From Bryobacterales bacterium (GTDB lineage Bacteria; Acidobacteriota; Terriglobia; Bryobacterales; Bryobacteraceae), in assembly GCA_027324255.1 (NCBI GenBank), contig DAHVTI010000373.1:1-42422 (forward strand): a stretch of DNA of 42,422 bases. The letters run 5' to 3'. The notes beneath the pieces were generated by a model. The model did not search any database. It had not been told where the DNA came from and saw nothing but the letters and a program-made list of their open reading frames with translations. The translations under genes were made by a program, and so were the position numbers. Position 1 is the stretch's first letter. Each line of letters opens with the position of its first letter. Shown here one piece after another: positions 36,501-42,422 of the stretch.

Positions 36501-38300
36501 CTGCTCGTCACCCCGGTGGCCTACTCCCTCTTCGACGACCTCGCCCATACCGGCTTCTGGAAACGCCTCTTCTCCCGCGGCCGCAAGCCTGTGGAGCAGA
36601 TCACGGCCCTCCTGCTCATCGCCCTCCTGCTCGCCGCCGCGCCCGTGCGCGCCCAGCAGCAGCCGCCCGCCGCCGAATGGGACCAGGCTCTCGAAAAGGC
36701 CCGCGCCGCCGTCCTCGCCGCCAAACGGGTCGGTGTCACCTCCGCCGAGCGCCGCCTCACTCTAGACGCCGCTCTCCAGCTCGCCCTGCGCAACAACCTG
36801 GAAATCGAAGTCGAGCGCACCGGCCTCGATTCCGCCGCCGCCTTCGTCAAGGGCGCCCGCGGCGTCTTCGACCCCACCCTCCTCTACCAGCCCTCCGTCG
36901 AGTCCCGCAACATTCCCGCCGCCAGTACGCTGGCCGCCGCCGACGGCAAGGTCAGCGAACGCTACACCACCAACAACTTCTACGTCCGCGGCAAGTCCAA
37001 CCTCTCCGGCCTCTCCTACCACGTGGACTTCGAAAATCAGCGCCAGTCCACCAACAACCCCTTCGTCTCGCTCAACCCCAACTTCACCTCCCGCATCACC
37101 GCCGGCTTCTCCGTGCCCCTCTGGCGCTACCGCGACCTCGACCCCGACCGCGCCCAGCTCAAAATCCGCCTCCGCCGGCAGGAGCAGTCCCGCACCGACT
37201 TCGAGGTCAAGGTTATCGACGTCATCGCCCGCACCCAGTCCGCCTATTGGGACCTCGCCGCCGCTATCGAGGACGCCGTCGTCGCCGAGGACGGCGTCCG
37301 CCTCGCCCGCGAGCAGCACGAGCGCAACCTCCGCCAGATCGCCGCCGGCACCCTCGCCCCCGTCGAGTCCGCCGCCTCCGAAGCCGAGCTCCAGCGCCGC
37401 ATCGATACCTACGTCACAGCCATCGGCATCGTCTCCGCCGCCGAGAACCAGTTGAAGGCCATCCTCACACCCGATCCGGCCGATGCGCTCTGGAGCGAAC
37501 GCGTCATCCCGACTGACCGCGCCACCGTCGAGCCCCCCGTCTCCGAGGTGGGCCCCGCCATCTCCACCGCCTTTGAGAAGCGTCTCGAGCTCCGCTCCCT
37601 CGACCTCCGCATGGCCCAGAACGACCTGCAGAAGCAACTCGCCGCCAGCTCCACCAAGCCCCAGGTCAACCTCACCGCCAACTACACCAACTCCGGCCTC
37701 GCCGGTACCCTGCCCCCCTCCACCGGCGGCTTCATCTCCGCCCTCGCGCCCTATTTTGAGCGCACCAACGAACTCTCCGCCCTCGCCGGCCTGCCTCCGC
37801 TGCCCGGCTTCTCCACCGGCGGCGCCGTCCCCCCTTCCTTCGTCGGCGGCTACGGCCAGTCCCTCTCCAACCTCTTCAGCGGCAACTTCCAGACCTTCGC
37901 CGGCGGCCTGCAGATCGAATGGAATCCCCGCAACCGCACCGCCCAGTCCCAGGTGGATCAGGCCGTTGTCAACGAGCGCCGCCTCAAGCTGGCCCGCCTC
38001 CAGATCCAGCAGGGCATCAGCGCCGAGGTCCGCACCTCGCTTCAGGGCCTCGAAACCGCCCACCAGCGCATCGCCGCCGCCCGCGCCAGCGAGCGCGCCG
38101 CCCGCGAAAAGCTCGAAAGCGAAATCCGCCTCTTTCAGACGGGCGAAAGCACCAACTTCTTCGTGCTCACCCGCCAGAACGAGCTCATCGACTCCCGCCG
38201 CCGCGTCGTCGGGGCCACCCTGCTGCTCAATAAGGCCGTCGCACAGCTCCAACGCGTCCTCGGCTCCACGCTCGAGGCCAACAGGATCGTCCTCCAGTAA
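33516..38300 (+). CDS. RND efflux pump (HAE1/AcrB type) fused to a TolC-like outer-membrane channel
   Basis: One uninterrupted 1594-residue frame. Residues 1-1025 are a complete RND permease: IRRPVFATMLILALVV at the start, two large periplasmic loops, the proton-relay pair D400-D401 in GIVIDDAIVVLEN, and a last membrane helix ending VTPVAYSLFDDL. Residues 1026-1594 are a complete TolC-family protein: LTLDAALQLALRNNLEIEVE, a second repeat near 1380, and a C-terminal TRQNELIDSRRRVVGATLLL segment. The joint has KRLFSRGRKP, a hydrophobic stretch (1030-1043) and VRA-Q (1044-1047), which reads as a signal peptide. A GTG in frame at 36591 could start a separate channel, but has no visible ribosome site. 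GGAGAGG stands 9 bases before the ATG. Either a true fusion, or a polyprotein cut at the joint. Confidence 0.93.
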   Translation: MQKLAQICIRRPVFATMLILALVVIGLDSYRKLGVDYFPKIEFPYVNITTVLAGASPEEVESQVTKPIEEAVNTISGIDELNSTSAEGLSLVTLQFVLEKDPDIAAQEVRDKISTVLGQLPKDAKTPVVEKLATDAAPVLNVVVSANRDLREITKLVDDNLKKNIESINGVGQVRFVGDRKRQIQVILNPEQLAAYNINIEQVRGALAAQNIEIPGGRIDEGNRELSLRTLGRVERPADFARIVVGNLGGAPIRVSDIAEVVDGFEEPRSLARLNGSQAVALAVRKQAGTNSLDVIAAVKTRIGELRSSLPRDFQITYTRDQSGFIQAAFEAVQEHLILGGVFAAIIVMFFIRNWRSTLIAAVAIPTSIISTFSLLQWMGFTLNQITMLALTLVVGIVIDDAIVVLENVFRHMEEKNMTAMEAAAEGTKEIGLAVMATTFSLIIIFLPIAVMPGIVGRFMSSFGYTAAFAIGVSLLVSFTLTPMLCSRFLKLGNVNHDTKAGFFEKAAASPYRAMLGWSLRHRWAIVGISFLVILSTVPMIKSMGVDFLPVEDQSEFEVSVRMPVGSSLEGTSQVMALIEKDLRTLPGVRDLFTTIGADQRRQVDRGSIIVELVDVKDRKQSQRQLMDHTREMLAKYKDLIIGVQLPSLFSGGSDRDLMYSIQGPDLNRLEGYAKRLMDRIRPIEGVADLELTYESGKPEVRVNINRDKAADLNVNVAQVANAMRVLVGGDDQVTTYKEGDDRYDVLLRVAKKFRNSPAALDRLYLPSASLGNVPISNVASLEMGTGPTSIDRWNRQRRVLIMGNLSKGLALGDLIKVVDQEMAAMNLPPEYRHNAVGRSRELGRAVNNFLIAFLLSVIFMYMILASNYESFIDPVTILLSLPLSVPFALLSLFLARENFSVIYTSLGILVLFGIVKKNSILQIDHIKGLRRDGMPRLDAIFQGCEDRLRPILMTTAALVAGMLPLAFGTGAGAGTRRTVAIVVIGGQSLALLLTLLVTPVAYSLFDDLAHTGFWKRLFSRGRKPVEQITALLLIALLLAAAPVRAQQQPPAAEWDQALEKARAAVLAAKRVGVTSAERRLTLDAALQLALRNNLEIEVERTGLDSAAAFVKGARGVFDPTLLYQPSVESRNIPAASTLAAADGKVSERYTTNNFYVRGKSNLSGLSYHVDFENQRQSTNNPFVSLNPNFTSRITAGFSVPLWRYRDLDPDRAQLKIRLRRQEQSRTDFEVKVIDVIARTQSAYWDLAAAIEDAVVAEDGVRLAREQHERNLRQIAAGTLAPVESAASEAELQRRIDTYVTAIGIVSAAENQLKAILTPDPADALWSERVIPTDRATVEPPVSEVGPAISTAFEKRLELRSLDLRMAQNDLQKQLAASSTKPQVNLTANYTNSGLAGTLPPSTGGFISALAPYFERTNELSALAGLPPLPGFSTGGAVPPSFVGGYGQSLSNLFSGNFQTFAGGLQIEWNPRNRTAQSQVDQAVVNERRLKLARLQIQQGISAEVRTSLQGLETAHQRIAAARASERAAREKLESEIRLFQTGESTNFFVLTRQNELIDSRRRVVGATLLLNKAVAQLQRVLGSTLEANRIVLQ

Positions 38301-38307
38301 CGCGGAA

Positions 38308-38331
38308 AGGGGGGCTTCCACACTCCCCCCT
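38308..38331. terminator. Hairpin between convergent genes
   Basis: AGGGGGG (38308-38314) pairs with CCCCCCT (38325-38331) around a 10-base loop, 8 bases after the pump stop codon and 21 bases before the end of the convergent gene. Neither side has a T tract, so a terminator role is uncertain. Confidence 0.35.
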
Positions 38332-38352
38332 CGAAGATCTAAGCCTTCGCTG

Positions 38353-38724
38353 CTACTTGGCCCGCTTGGCCGTGAACTCCACCGGCTCGCCCCGCTGGCC
38401 CTGGCGCTTCATCTTGATCTCGTCGCCGGCCACCTTGCCTGTGTAGGTCTGCTTCATCGTGTTGCCATTGCGCTCGGTCGCAACCACGAAGCTGATCTCG
38501 TCGCCCGTCACCTTGCCTTCGGAAATCGGGTTGGCCTGACCCCGCATGCCCGACACCGTGCCCGTCAGCGCGGCTCCGTCGGCCTTCAGCTCGATCGTCA
38601 TTTCGCGCGTCTGGCCGTTCCGGCCCGGCACCTGCGCCGTCCATTTGCCCGTCACGTCGGCCGCCAGCGCGGCCCCCGCAAACAGAGCGGTAATCGTCAA
38701 GAGGAGGATGAGTTTTCTGCTCAT
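38353..38724 (-). CDS. Small secreted protein of unknown function
   Basis: 123 residues with a clear signal peptide (MSRKLILLL to ALAA, cleavage near residue 22). The mature part is about 100 residues of beta strands with the pattern GKWTAQVPG, REMTIELKADGAALTGTVSG, GEISFVV-like and TYTGKVAGDEIKMKRQ, in which each strand pair echoes the previous one, suggesting a small lipocalin-like or beta-barrel fold. Similar proteins are common in acidobacterial genomes without assigned function. The ATG has no ribosome-binding site; a -10-like TATACT ends 6 bases before it, which would place the transcript start at the start codon (leaderless). Confidence 0.8.
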   Translation of the reverse strand: MSRKLILLLTITALFAGAALAADVTGKWTAQVPGRNGQTREMTIELKADGAALTGTVSGMRGQANPISEGKVTGDEISFVVATERNGNTMKQTYTGKVAGDEIKMKRQGQRGEPVEFTAKRAK

Positions 38725-38730
38725 GGTGCG

Positions 38731-38736
38731 AGTATA
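38731..38736 (-). promoter_or_regulatory. -10 box implying a leaderless transcript
   Basis: TATACT (five of six consensus bases on the minus strand) ends 6 bases before the ATG of the small secreted protein. Initiation about 7 bases after a -10 box would fall on the A of ATG. No clear -35 box is seen. Confidence 0.4.
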
Positions 38737-38758
38737 GACCCGTTTTGCCCCACGATGG

Positions 38759-39820
38759 TTACTCCTCGCCCCGCCATCTTCGCAGCGCCTTCACCATCGC
38801 CACGATATTCTCCCCCGGCATCCCCATGCTGATCCCTCCGCCCACCGATAGGATCAGCCCCTCGCCGCCGCTCTCCTGGAGCACCGCCTCGGCTGCGGCT
38901 TGCACCTCCTCCGGTGTCCCGCGCACCCCCGGGTCCAGCGGCGCCACGTTCCCCATCAGCGTCATCCGCCCGCCCGTCTTCTCCCTCGCCTCCCGGACGC
39001 CGATCTTGTGGTTCCAGTTCAGGACGTCGAACCCCGTCTCCGGCAGGTCCTGGAGGCACGGCCGCGCATTCGCGTCGTTGTGGTACACCTTTACCCACTC
39101 TTTCGGGAATGCCTCGCAGATCCGCTACAGGTACGGGTGTGCGAACTCCCGGTAGGCCCGCGGTGACGGGAACCCCACAATGTCGTCCAGCACCAGGATG
39201 CCCTCCACCGTCGGCCCGATCGCCTCCGCCTTCAGCCACTCGATCACCGTGTGCGTCGCCGCCTCCAGCAGCCGGTGCGCCGCCTCCGGCGCGTCCACCA
39301 GGTCCGTCATCAATCGCGGCACGCCCCGCAGGAACGACGCCAGGCACAGCGGATCCCGCGCCGCCACCGCCGGCAGCGTATAGCCCGCGTCGAAGATGCG
39401 CTGCTTCAACGTCCTGTAGCGGTGCAGCGCGAAAGGCATCAGCCCGTCCGCCTGCGGATTCAACGCCGGCCAGCTCTCAACGTCCTCCAGCCGTTGCAGC
39501 GCCGGCGTCTGGTCCGAAGGCCGGTCCGGCCAGAGGTGCAGCCGGCTGCCCGGCGCCGACGGCTCGATCCCCATCCCGTACTCCACCCACCACCCGGGGA
39601 AGAAGATGACGTCCGGAAACTCCCCCATCACCCGCAGGTTGGCTTCCAGCCACTGCGCCGGATCCAGAAAGTAATCCAGGTGGCTCATCCCCGCCCAGCC
39701 CGGAATCCACGGGCTGTCCACGATCAGCGCCAGTGGCGTCTCCGCGCCCGCTTCCCGCTTCGCCGCCCTCCTGAATTGAGTCCATTGCTCCGGCCGGATC
39801 GCGCCTCCTCGCCCTCCCAT
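38759..39820 (-). pseudogene. Uroporphyrinogen-decarboxylase-like gene with an in-frame amber codon
   Basis: A 354-codon frame of UroD-fold type (UroD, MtbA-like methyltransferases), broken only by TAG at codon 232 (39125-39127). Upstream part: ALIVDSPWIPGWAG, a segment around FFPGWWVEYGMG, and LVLDDIVGFPSPRAYREFAHPYL just before the stop. Downstream part in the same frame: RICEAFPKEWVKVYHNDAN, then GFDVLNWNHKIGV, LMGNVAPLDP, GLILSVGGGISMGMP. Both halves are needed for the barrel. In relatives PYLK or PYLQ is usual, so one base change (AAG or CAG to TAG) explains the break. It is therefore a recent pseudogene, an assembly error, or a read-through gene. Its exact substrate is unknown; acidobacteria carry many such non-haem UroD-like proteins. 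Start ATG 39820 has GGGGGG 2 bases upstream. Confidence 0.82.
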
Positions 39821-39856
39821 CTTCCTCCCCCCGCCGCCCGCCGGCCAGCGGGCCAG

Positions 39857-39886
39857 TTGAGGTGAGGCACTCCGGGATTCTACAAT
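39857..39886 (+). promoter_or_regulatory. Candidate sigma-70 promoter of groES
   Basis: TTGAGG (39857-39862) and TACAAT (39881-39886) are 18 bases apart and match the consensus at four and five of six bases. The groES start lies 86 bases beyond. No CIRCE element (TTAGCACTC-N9-GAGTGCTAA) is present, so HrcA control is not supported. Confidence 0.5.
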
Positions 39887-39891
39887 GCAAC

Positions 39892-39969
39892 ATGGACCCG
39901 TTTGGCTGCGCCTCGCAGCCGGCCGCGTCCGAAATTGAATTCCTGGCGTCTAATACCGAAGGAGAGTGA
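39892..39969 (+). CDS. Possible 25-codon leader ORF ahead of groES
   Basis: ATG at 39892 opens a 25-residue frame (MDPFGCASQPAASEIEFLAS, then NTEGE) that ends with TGA 3 bases before the groES ATG and contains the groES ribosome site. The ATG lies 5 bases after the TACAAT box, so the transcript would start at or next to it (leaderless). It has no ribosome site and may be chance; translation of it would pass over the groES start region. Confidence 0.25.
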   Translation: MDPFGCASQPAASEIEFLASNTEGE

Positions 39970-39972
39970 GCT

Positions 39973-40260
39973 ATGGCACTGCGCCCCTTGCATGATCGCG
40001 TGCTCGTCAAGCGTTTGGAAGAGGGGGAGTCCGTCGTCGGCGGCATCATCATCCCCGACTCGGCCAAGGAAAAGCCCCAGCAGGGTGAAGTGGTCGCCGC
40101 GGGCAACGGCAAGCTCCTGGAATCCGGCCAGCGCGTCGAGCTCGACGTGAAGGCCGGCGATCGCATCCTTTTCGGGAAGTACTCCGGCGCTGAAGTCAAA
40201 ATCGACGGCGTCGAGTACCTGATTCTGCGCGAGGATGAGATTCTGGCGGTCATCGGCTGA
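39973..40260 (+). CDS. groES: Co-chaperonin GroES
   Basis: 95-residue 10-kDa chaperonin that caps GroEL. Start [20 protein letters not shown] and the mobile loop [23 protein letters not shown] are canonical; the C-terminus [27 protein letters not shown] (read in parts) is typical. GGAG stands 8 bases before the ATG. Unusually, groEL does not follow: the next gene, 38 bases downstream, is a Skp/OmpH-type periplasmic chaperone. groEL must lie elsewhere, or this is a second groES copy. Confidence 0.95.
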   Translation: MALRPLHDRVLVKRLEEGESVVGGIIIPDSAKEKPQQGEVVAAGNGKLLESGQRVELDVKAGDRILFGKYSGAEVKIDGVEYLILREDEILAVIG

Positions 40261-40298
40261 AGCCGCCGCCTCTGGCTGGAAGGAGTTCAATCAATCCC

Positions 40299-40826
40299 AT
40301 GATGTCCATTCGTTGGTCCCGTCTCGCCGCTCTGGCCGCCCTGAGCCTGGCCTTCACTTTCGCCGCTTCCGCCCAGGTCAAGGTCGGCACCGTCAACCTG
40401 CAGAAGGCCCTCCAGGATACCGCTGAAATCAAGCAGGCGGAAGCCGATCTCAAAGCCCGCTTCGGCCCCCGGCAGGAAGAGCTCGCCCAGCTCGAAAAGG
40501 AAATCGCCAAGCTGAACCAGGAGGCCCAAGCCAATCAGCAGAAGTACAACGAGGCCGCCCTCGCCGAGCTCAGTAGCCGCCTCCAGCTCCGCCAGCGCCA
40601 GTACCAGCGCAACAGCGAAGCCCTCCAGGATGCCGTCAACCGCGAGCGCCAGGATATCCTCCAGCGCGTCGGCCAGCGCTTCCAGGAAATCGTCAAGAAG
40701 GTCGCTGAGTCCAAGGGCCTCGATGTCGTCATCGACGGCGCCAACCTGCTCTATGCCAAGCCGGCGCTCGATATCTCCGCCGACGTCACCGCCGCCTACG
40801 ACATCGCCTATCCGGCCAAGAAGTAG
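40299..40826 (+). CDS. Skp/OmpH-family periplasmic chaperone
   Basis: 175 residues. A signal peptide (1-25, ending ASA) precedes VKVGTVNLQKALQDTAEIKQ, the conserved Skp opening, then two long charged helices (about 45-125) that form the tentacle coiled coil, and a C-terminal strand region (KGLDVVIDGANLLYAKP) with DISADVTAAYD. Skp holds unfolded outer-membrane proteins in the periplasm. AGGAG stands 13 bases before the first ATG (a second ATG follows directly). In many genomes skp lies beside bamA; here it stands between groES and an unknown membrane protein. Confidence 0.9.
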   Translation: MMSIRWSRLAALAALSLAFTFAASAQVKVGTVNLQKALQDTAEIKQAEADLKARFGPRQEELAQLEKEIAKLNQEAQANQQKYNEAALAELSSRLQLRQRQYQRNSEALQDAVNRERQDILQRVGQRFQEIVKKVAESKGLDVVIDGANLLYAKPALDISADVTAAYDIAYPAKK

Positions 40827-40845
40827 CGAAGGGAGGGCATGAGCC

Positions 40846-41325
40846 ATGCCCGGCTTTCTCGACAACTACGGCGTCTCCGACGCCCGCCGCGAACGCAAGG
40901 TCAAGCTCTGGGTCCTCGGCTGCCTCGGCGCCCTCGCCATCGCCCTCTTCGGCTATTGGTTCTGGCACGACTTCCACGAGAAACGTCAGGTCTCCCGCTT
41001 CTTCGACCTCCTCCAGGAGCAGAAGTACGAGGATGCCTACCGCCTCTGGGGCTGTGACCCGTCCAATCCCTGCCGCGATTACAATTACCAGAAATTTCTC
41101 GAAGATTGGGGGCCCAAGAGCCCCCACCCCGACCAGTCCCGCGCCCACGTTCGCCGTACCCGCTCCTGCAGCGAGGGCGTCATCCAGATCGTCGAGTACG
41201 CGCCCGGCGACGAGGTCCTTCTCTACGTCGACCGCCGCACCCTCCAGATCTCCTTCAGCCCCTTCTCCTACTGCGTCGACGCCGCCGGCCGCAATACCCG
41301 CTTCTGGGACATCTTCTTCCGCTGA
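40846..41325 (+). CDS. Single-pass membrane protein of unknown function
   Basis: 159 residues. A basic N-terminus (RRERKVK, 14-20) precedes one membrane helix (about 21-40), predicting a periplasmic C-terminal domain of about 115 residues. That domain starts with a helical repeat-like segment (VSRFFDLLQEQKYEDAYRLW) and then has cysteines in WGCDPSNPC, RSCSE and SYCVD, which could form disulfides. I do not recognise a family; the layout resembles small DUF4878- or NTF2-like anchored domains (inference). GGAGG stands 9 bases before the ATG. It follows the skp-like gene by 19 bases, so the two are probably co-transcribed. Confidence 0.78.
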   Translation: MPGFLDNYGVSDARRERKVKLWVLGCLGALAIALFGYWFWHDFHEKRQVSRFFDLLQEQKYEDAYRLWGCDPSNPCRDYNYQKFLEDWGPKSPHPDQSRAHVRRTRSCSEGVIQIVEYAPGDEVLLYVDRRTLQISFSPFSYCVDAAGRNTRFWDIFFR

Positions 41326-41427
41326 CCCGGCCGTCCTCCGGTTCCTTGCCCCGGCGCGGTACGCTCAAACGTTTTTGCCCTGCTCCGTTTCATTCGTATT
41401 AGAGATAGAATTGGTAGCAAGGATTTT

Positions 41428-41742
41428 ATGGAGGAGAATATTTTCGAGCTGGAAGCCCGCCTGCACCAGTTCAACCGGCTGATGCAGGAGATCCTGCGTG
41501 GCCGCATCCAGCGCAACACCTTCCAGCCCTGGGAGGTGGAAATCCTCCTCGACATCGAAGCCTGCGCTCTTCGCGACTCCAACCGCCGCGAAATCCTCCG
41601 CCGCTACCAGAAAGCCGCCAATCGCTACGTCGACCGCGGCGGCCGCAGTCTCCTGAAACTCTCCGAGTATCTCGAGAAGAAGCACCGCCTCCCGCGCGAC
41701 GGCGGTGCCCCCGCCACTTCCGTCGAAGCCGCGGAGTCCTGA
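41428..41742 (+). CDS. Small soluble helical protein of unknown function
   Basis: 104 residues, no signal peptide or membrane helix, strongly charged and almost entirely helical (LEARLHQFNRLMQEILRGRI, then EVEILLDIEACALRDSNRRE and a basic helix ILRRYQKAANRYVDRGG), ending in a flexible tail. The regular Arg/Glu spacing suggests a coiled coil or a nucleic-acid-binding bundle. I do not recognise it. AAGGA stands 4 bases before the ATG and TAGAAT at 41406-41411 could be a -10 box. It is convergent with the glycosyltransferase gene, 5 bases away. Confidence 0.72.
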   Translation: MEENIFELEARLHQFNRLMQEILRGRIQRNTFQPWEVEILLDIEACALRDSNRREILRRYQKAANRYVDRGGRSLLKLSEYLEKKHRLPRDGGAPATSVEAAES

Positions 41743-41747
41743 CCCGC

Positions 41748-42422
41748 TCAGCGCAGGTCTTCCCGCAGCAGGTCGCTCACATCGTAGACGTAAATCGATT
41801 CGCCCACCCGCGCCACCGGCCGCCGCTCCCGCAGCCACCCATACCACTCCCGCTTGTGATACACCCCCTGTAGCAGTGTGACGCTGATCGCCGCATACTT
41901 CCTCTCCGTCTTCACGCCCTTCCGAATCTCCTCGGTCGGCGGCAGCGCGCAGATCGAGAACCCGTAGTGCTCGATCGGCGCCGTCCCGAAATACACCAGG
42001 CACACGTCGTCCGGCTTCCGGTTCCCGAGCCACGTGCGCAGCTCGCCCAGGCTCTGCCCCCAGTCGATGTTCGAGTCCACCAGCATCTGCCCGCCCCGCT
42101 CCGGTCCGCCCGCCGCCGCGTTGAAAAACGCGATGTCGTGGCCTGCGGCCCGCGCCGATTCGTACGCCAGCAGCGCCACCGCCAGCAACACAATCATGCG
42201 CTTGTGGGGCAGGCCTCCAGGCCTGCGGCCGGCCTCCAGGCCGGCCCCGCGCTGGTCGAGCCGCGCGCCGAGCCCATACTTCCCCAGCAGCCCGGCCGCC
42301 AGCGCGTAGCTCAGCGGGTACACCGGCAGCAGGTGCCGCAGCCCGATGTTGATCCCGCTCGCAATGCTAAACGCCCAAAACAGCGCCAGCGGAATCGCCA
42401 GCGTCCGCCATTCCGCCGCCGG
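41748..42422 (-). CDS. Membrane glycosyltransferase, GT39/PMT-like (partial, 5' end outside window)
   Basis: The last 224 codons of a longer gene that enters from the right edge. The first residues (LAIPLALFWAF, then GINIGLRHLLPVYPL) form membrane helices with the RHLLPVYP motif typical of dolichyl-phosphate-mannose or ArnT-like glycosyltransferases, followed by SNIDWGQSLGELRTWL and VYFGTAPIEHYG, which recur in the C-terminal periplasmic part of such proteins. The family uses lipid-linked sugars. A nested palindrome inserted in frame encodes about 17 extra residues (RGAGLEAGRRPGGLPHK) between two membrane helices. The catalytic N-terminal region is not visible. Confidence 0.8.
   Translation of the reverse strand, partial: PAAEWRTLAIPLALFWAFSIASGINIGLRHLLPVYPLSYALAAGLLGKYGLGARLDQRGAGLEAGRRPGGLPHKRMIVLLAVALLAYESARAAGHDIAFFNAAAGGPERGGQMLVDSNIDWGQSLGELRTWLGNRKPDDVCLVYFGTAPIEHYGFSICALPPTEEIRKGVKTERKYAAISVTLLQGVYHKREWYGWLRERRPVARVGESIYVYDVSDLLREDLR
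42206..42248. repeat. Nested palindromic repeat inside the glycosyltransferase frame
   Basis: Two perfect hairpins stand side by side: CAGGCCT-CC-AGGCCTG (42210-42225) and GGCCGGCCT-CC-AGGCCGGCC (42227-42246), both with a CC loop. Outer arms GGGGC (42206-42210) and GCCCC (42244-42248) can pair around both. The design looks like a REP-type or small mobile palindromic element rather than coding sequence. Confidence 0.75.

Noticed and set aside
33525-36548. 1007-codon minus-strand frame opposite the RND gene
   Set aside because: Glu/Asp/Gly-rich antisense translation typical of high-G+C coding DNA; no recognisable domain.
39125-39127. Pyrrolysine codon in the UroD-like gene
   Set aside because: The pyrrolysine-using methyltransferases are other families, and a one-base mutation of a Lys or Gln codon explains the amber codon more simply; kept only as something to exclude.
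39821-39972. CIRCE element before groES
   Set aside because: Only a fragment resembling one half (GGCACTC) is present; the second half is missing.

Overview
The window looks like a chromosomal segment of an acidobacterium, most likely of the Solibacter/Bryobacter type. The basis is the high G+C content, a very large Oar-like TonB-dependent receptor with an N-terminal carboxypeptidase-regulatory domain, an exported PIG-L (LmbE-like) deacetylase next to a sodium/solute symporter, remains of a PEP-CTERM protein, and tight gene packing. This assignment is inferred from gene content; no rRNA or tRNA gene was seen. There is no CRISPR array, no recognisable insertion sequence and no prophage.

Left part (1-5000, minus strand): a Tat-exported molybdopterin oxidoreductase module of the PsrA/PhsA kind, made of a four-cluster ferredoxin subunit, a catalytic subunit and a TorD-type chaperone cut by the window edge. 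Upstream on the same strand lie a short-chain dehydrogenase and a cysteine-rich ferredoxin-like protein. Two copies of a TGCA-N5-TGCA palindrome sit ahead of the oxidoreductase genes. 5020-7506: a secreted clan GH-A glycoside hydrolase and a small tandem ACT-like protein.

7886-13400 (plus strand): a nitrogen-signalling operon, amtB-glnK-glnD (transporter, PII protein and the enzyme that uridylylates PII), then glgC for glycogen synthesis. 13401-14024 holds a decayed PEP-CTERM gene with two frameshifts and three stops. 14005-18271 (minus): an exported PIG-L/GATase1-like protein, a 40-residue single-helix protein and a sodium/solute symporter, joined by two 4-base start/stop overlaps.

18386-25025: bacterioferritin (minus) diverges from the complete glycine cleavage operon gcvT-gcvH-gcvPA-gcvPB, followed by an ABC-F ATPase. 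25076-27649 is a one-protein adenylation-carrier-thioesterase synthetase whose thioesterase has Cys where Ser is usual. 27945-31439 is the TonB-dependent receptor with a near-consensus promoter and a clear terminator.

31644-38300: an efflux operon of a TetR regulator with a palindrome in its first codons, a lipoprotein membrane-fusion protein, and a single 1594-residue polypeptide joining an RND inner-membrane pump to a TolC-like outer-membrane channel, with a signal-peptide-like segment at the joint. This is the most unusual protein in the window. 38353-39820 (minus): a small secreted protein and a UroD-like gene split by one in-frame amber codon. 39973-41742: groES without groEL, a Skp/OmpH chaperone and two small uncharacterised proteins. 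The window ends in the C-terminal part of a membrane glycosyltransferase (minus) that carries a nested palindromic repeat inside its reading frame.
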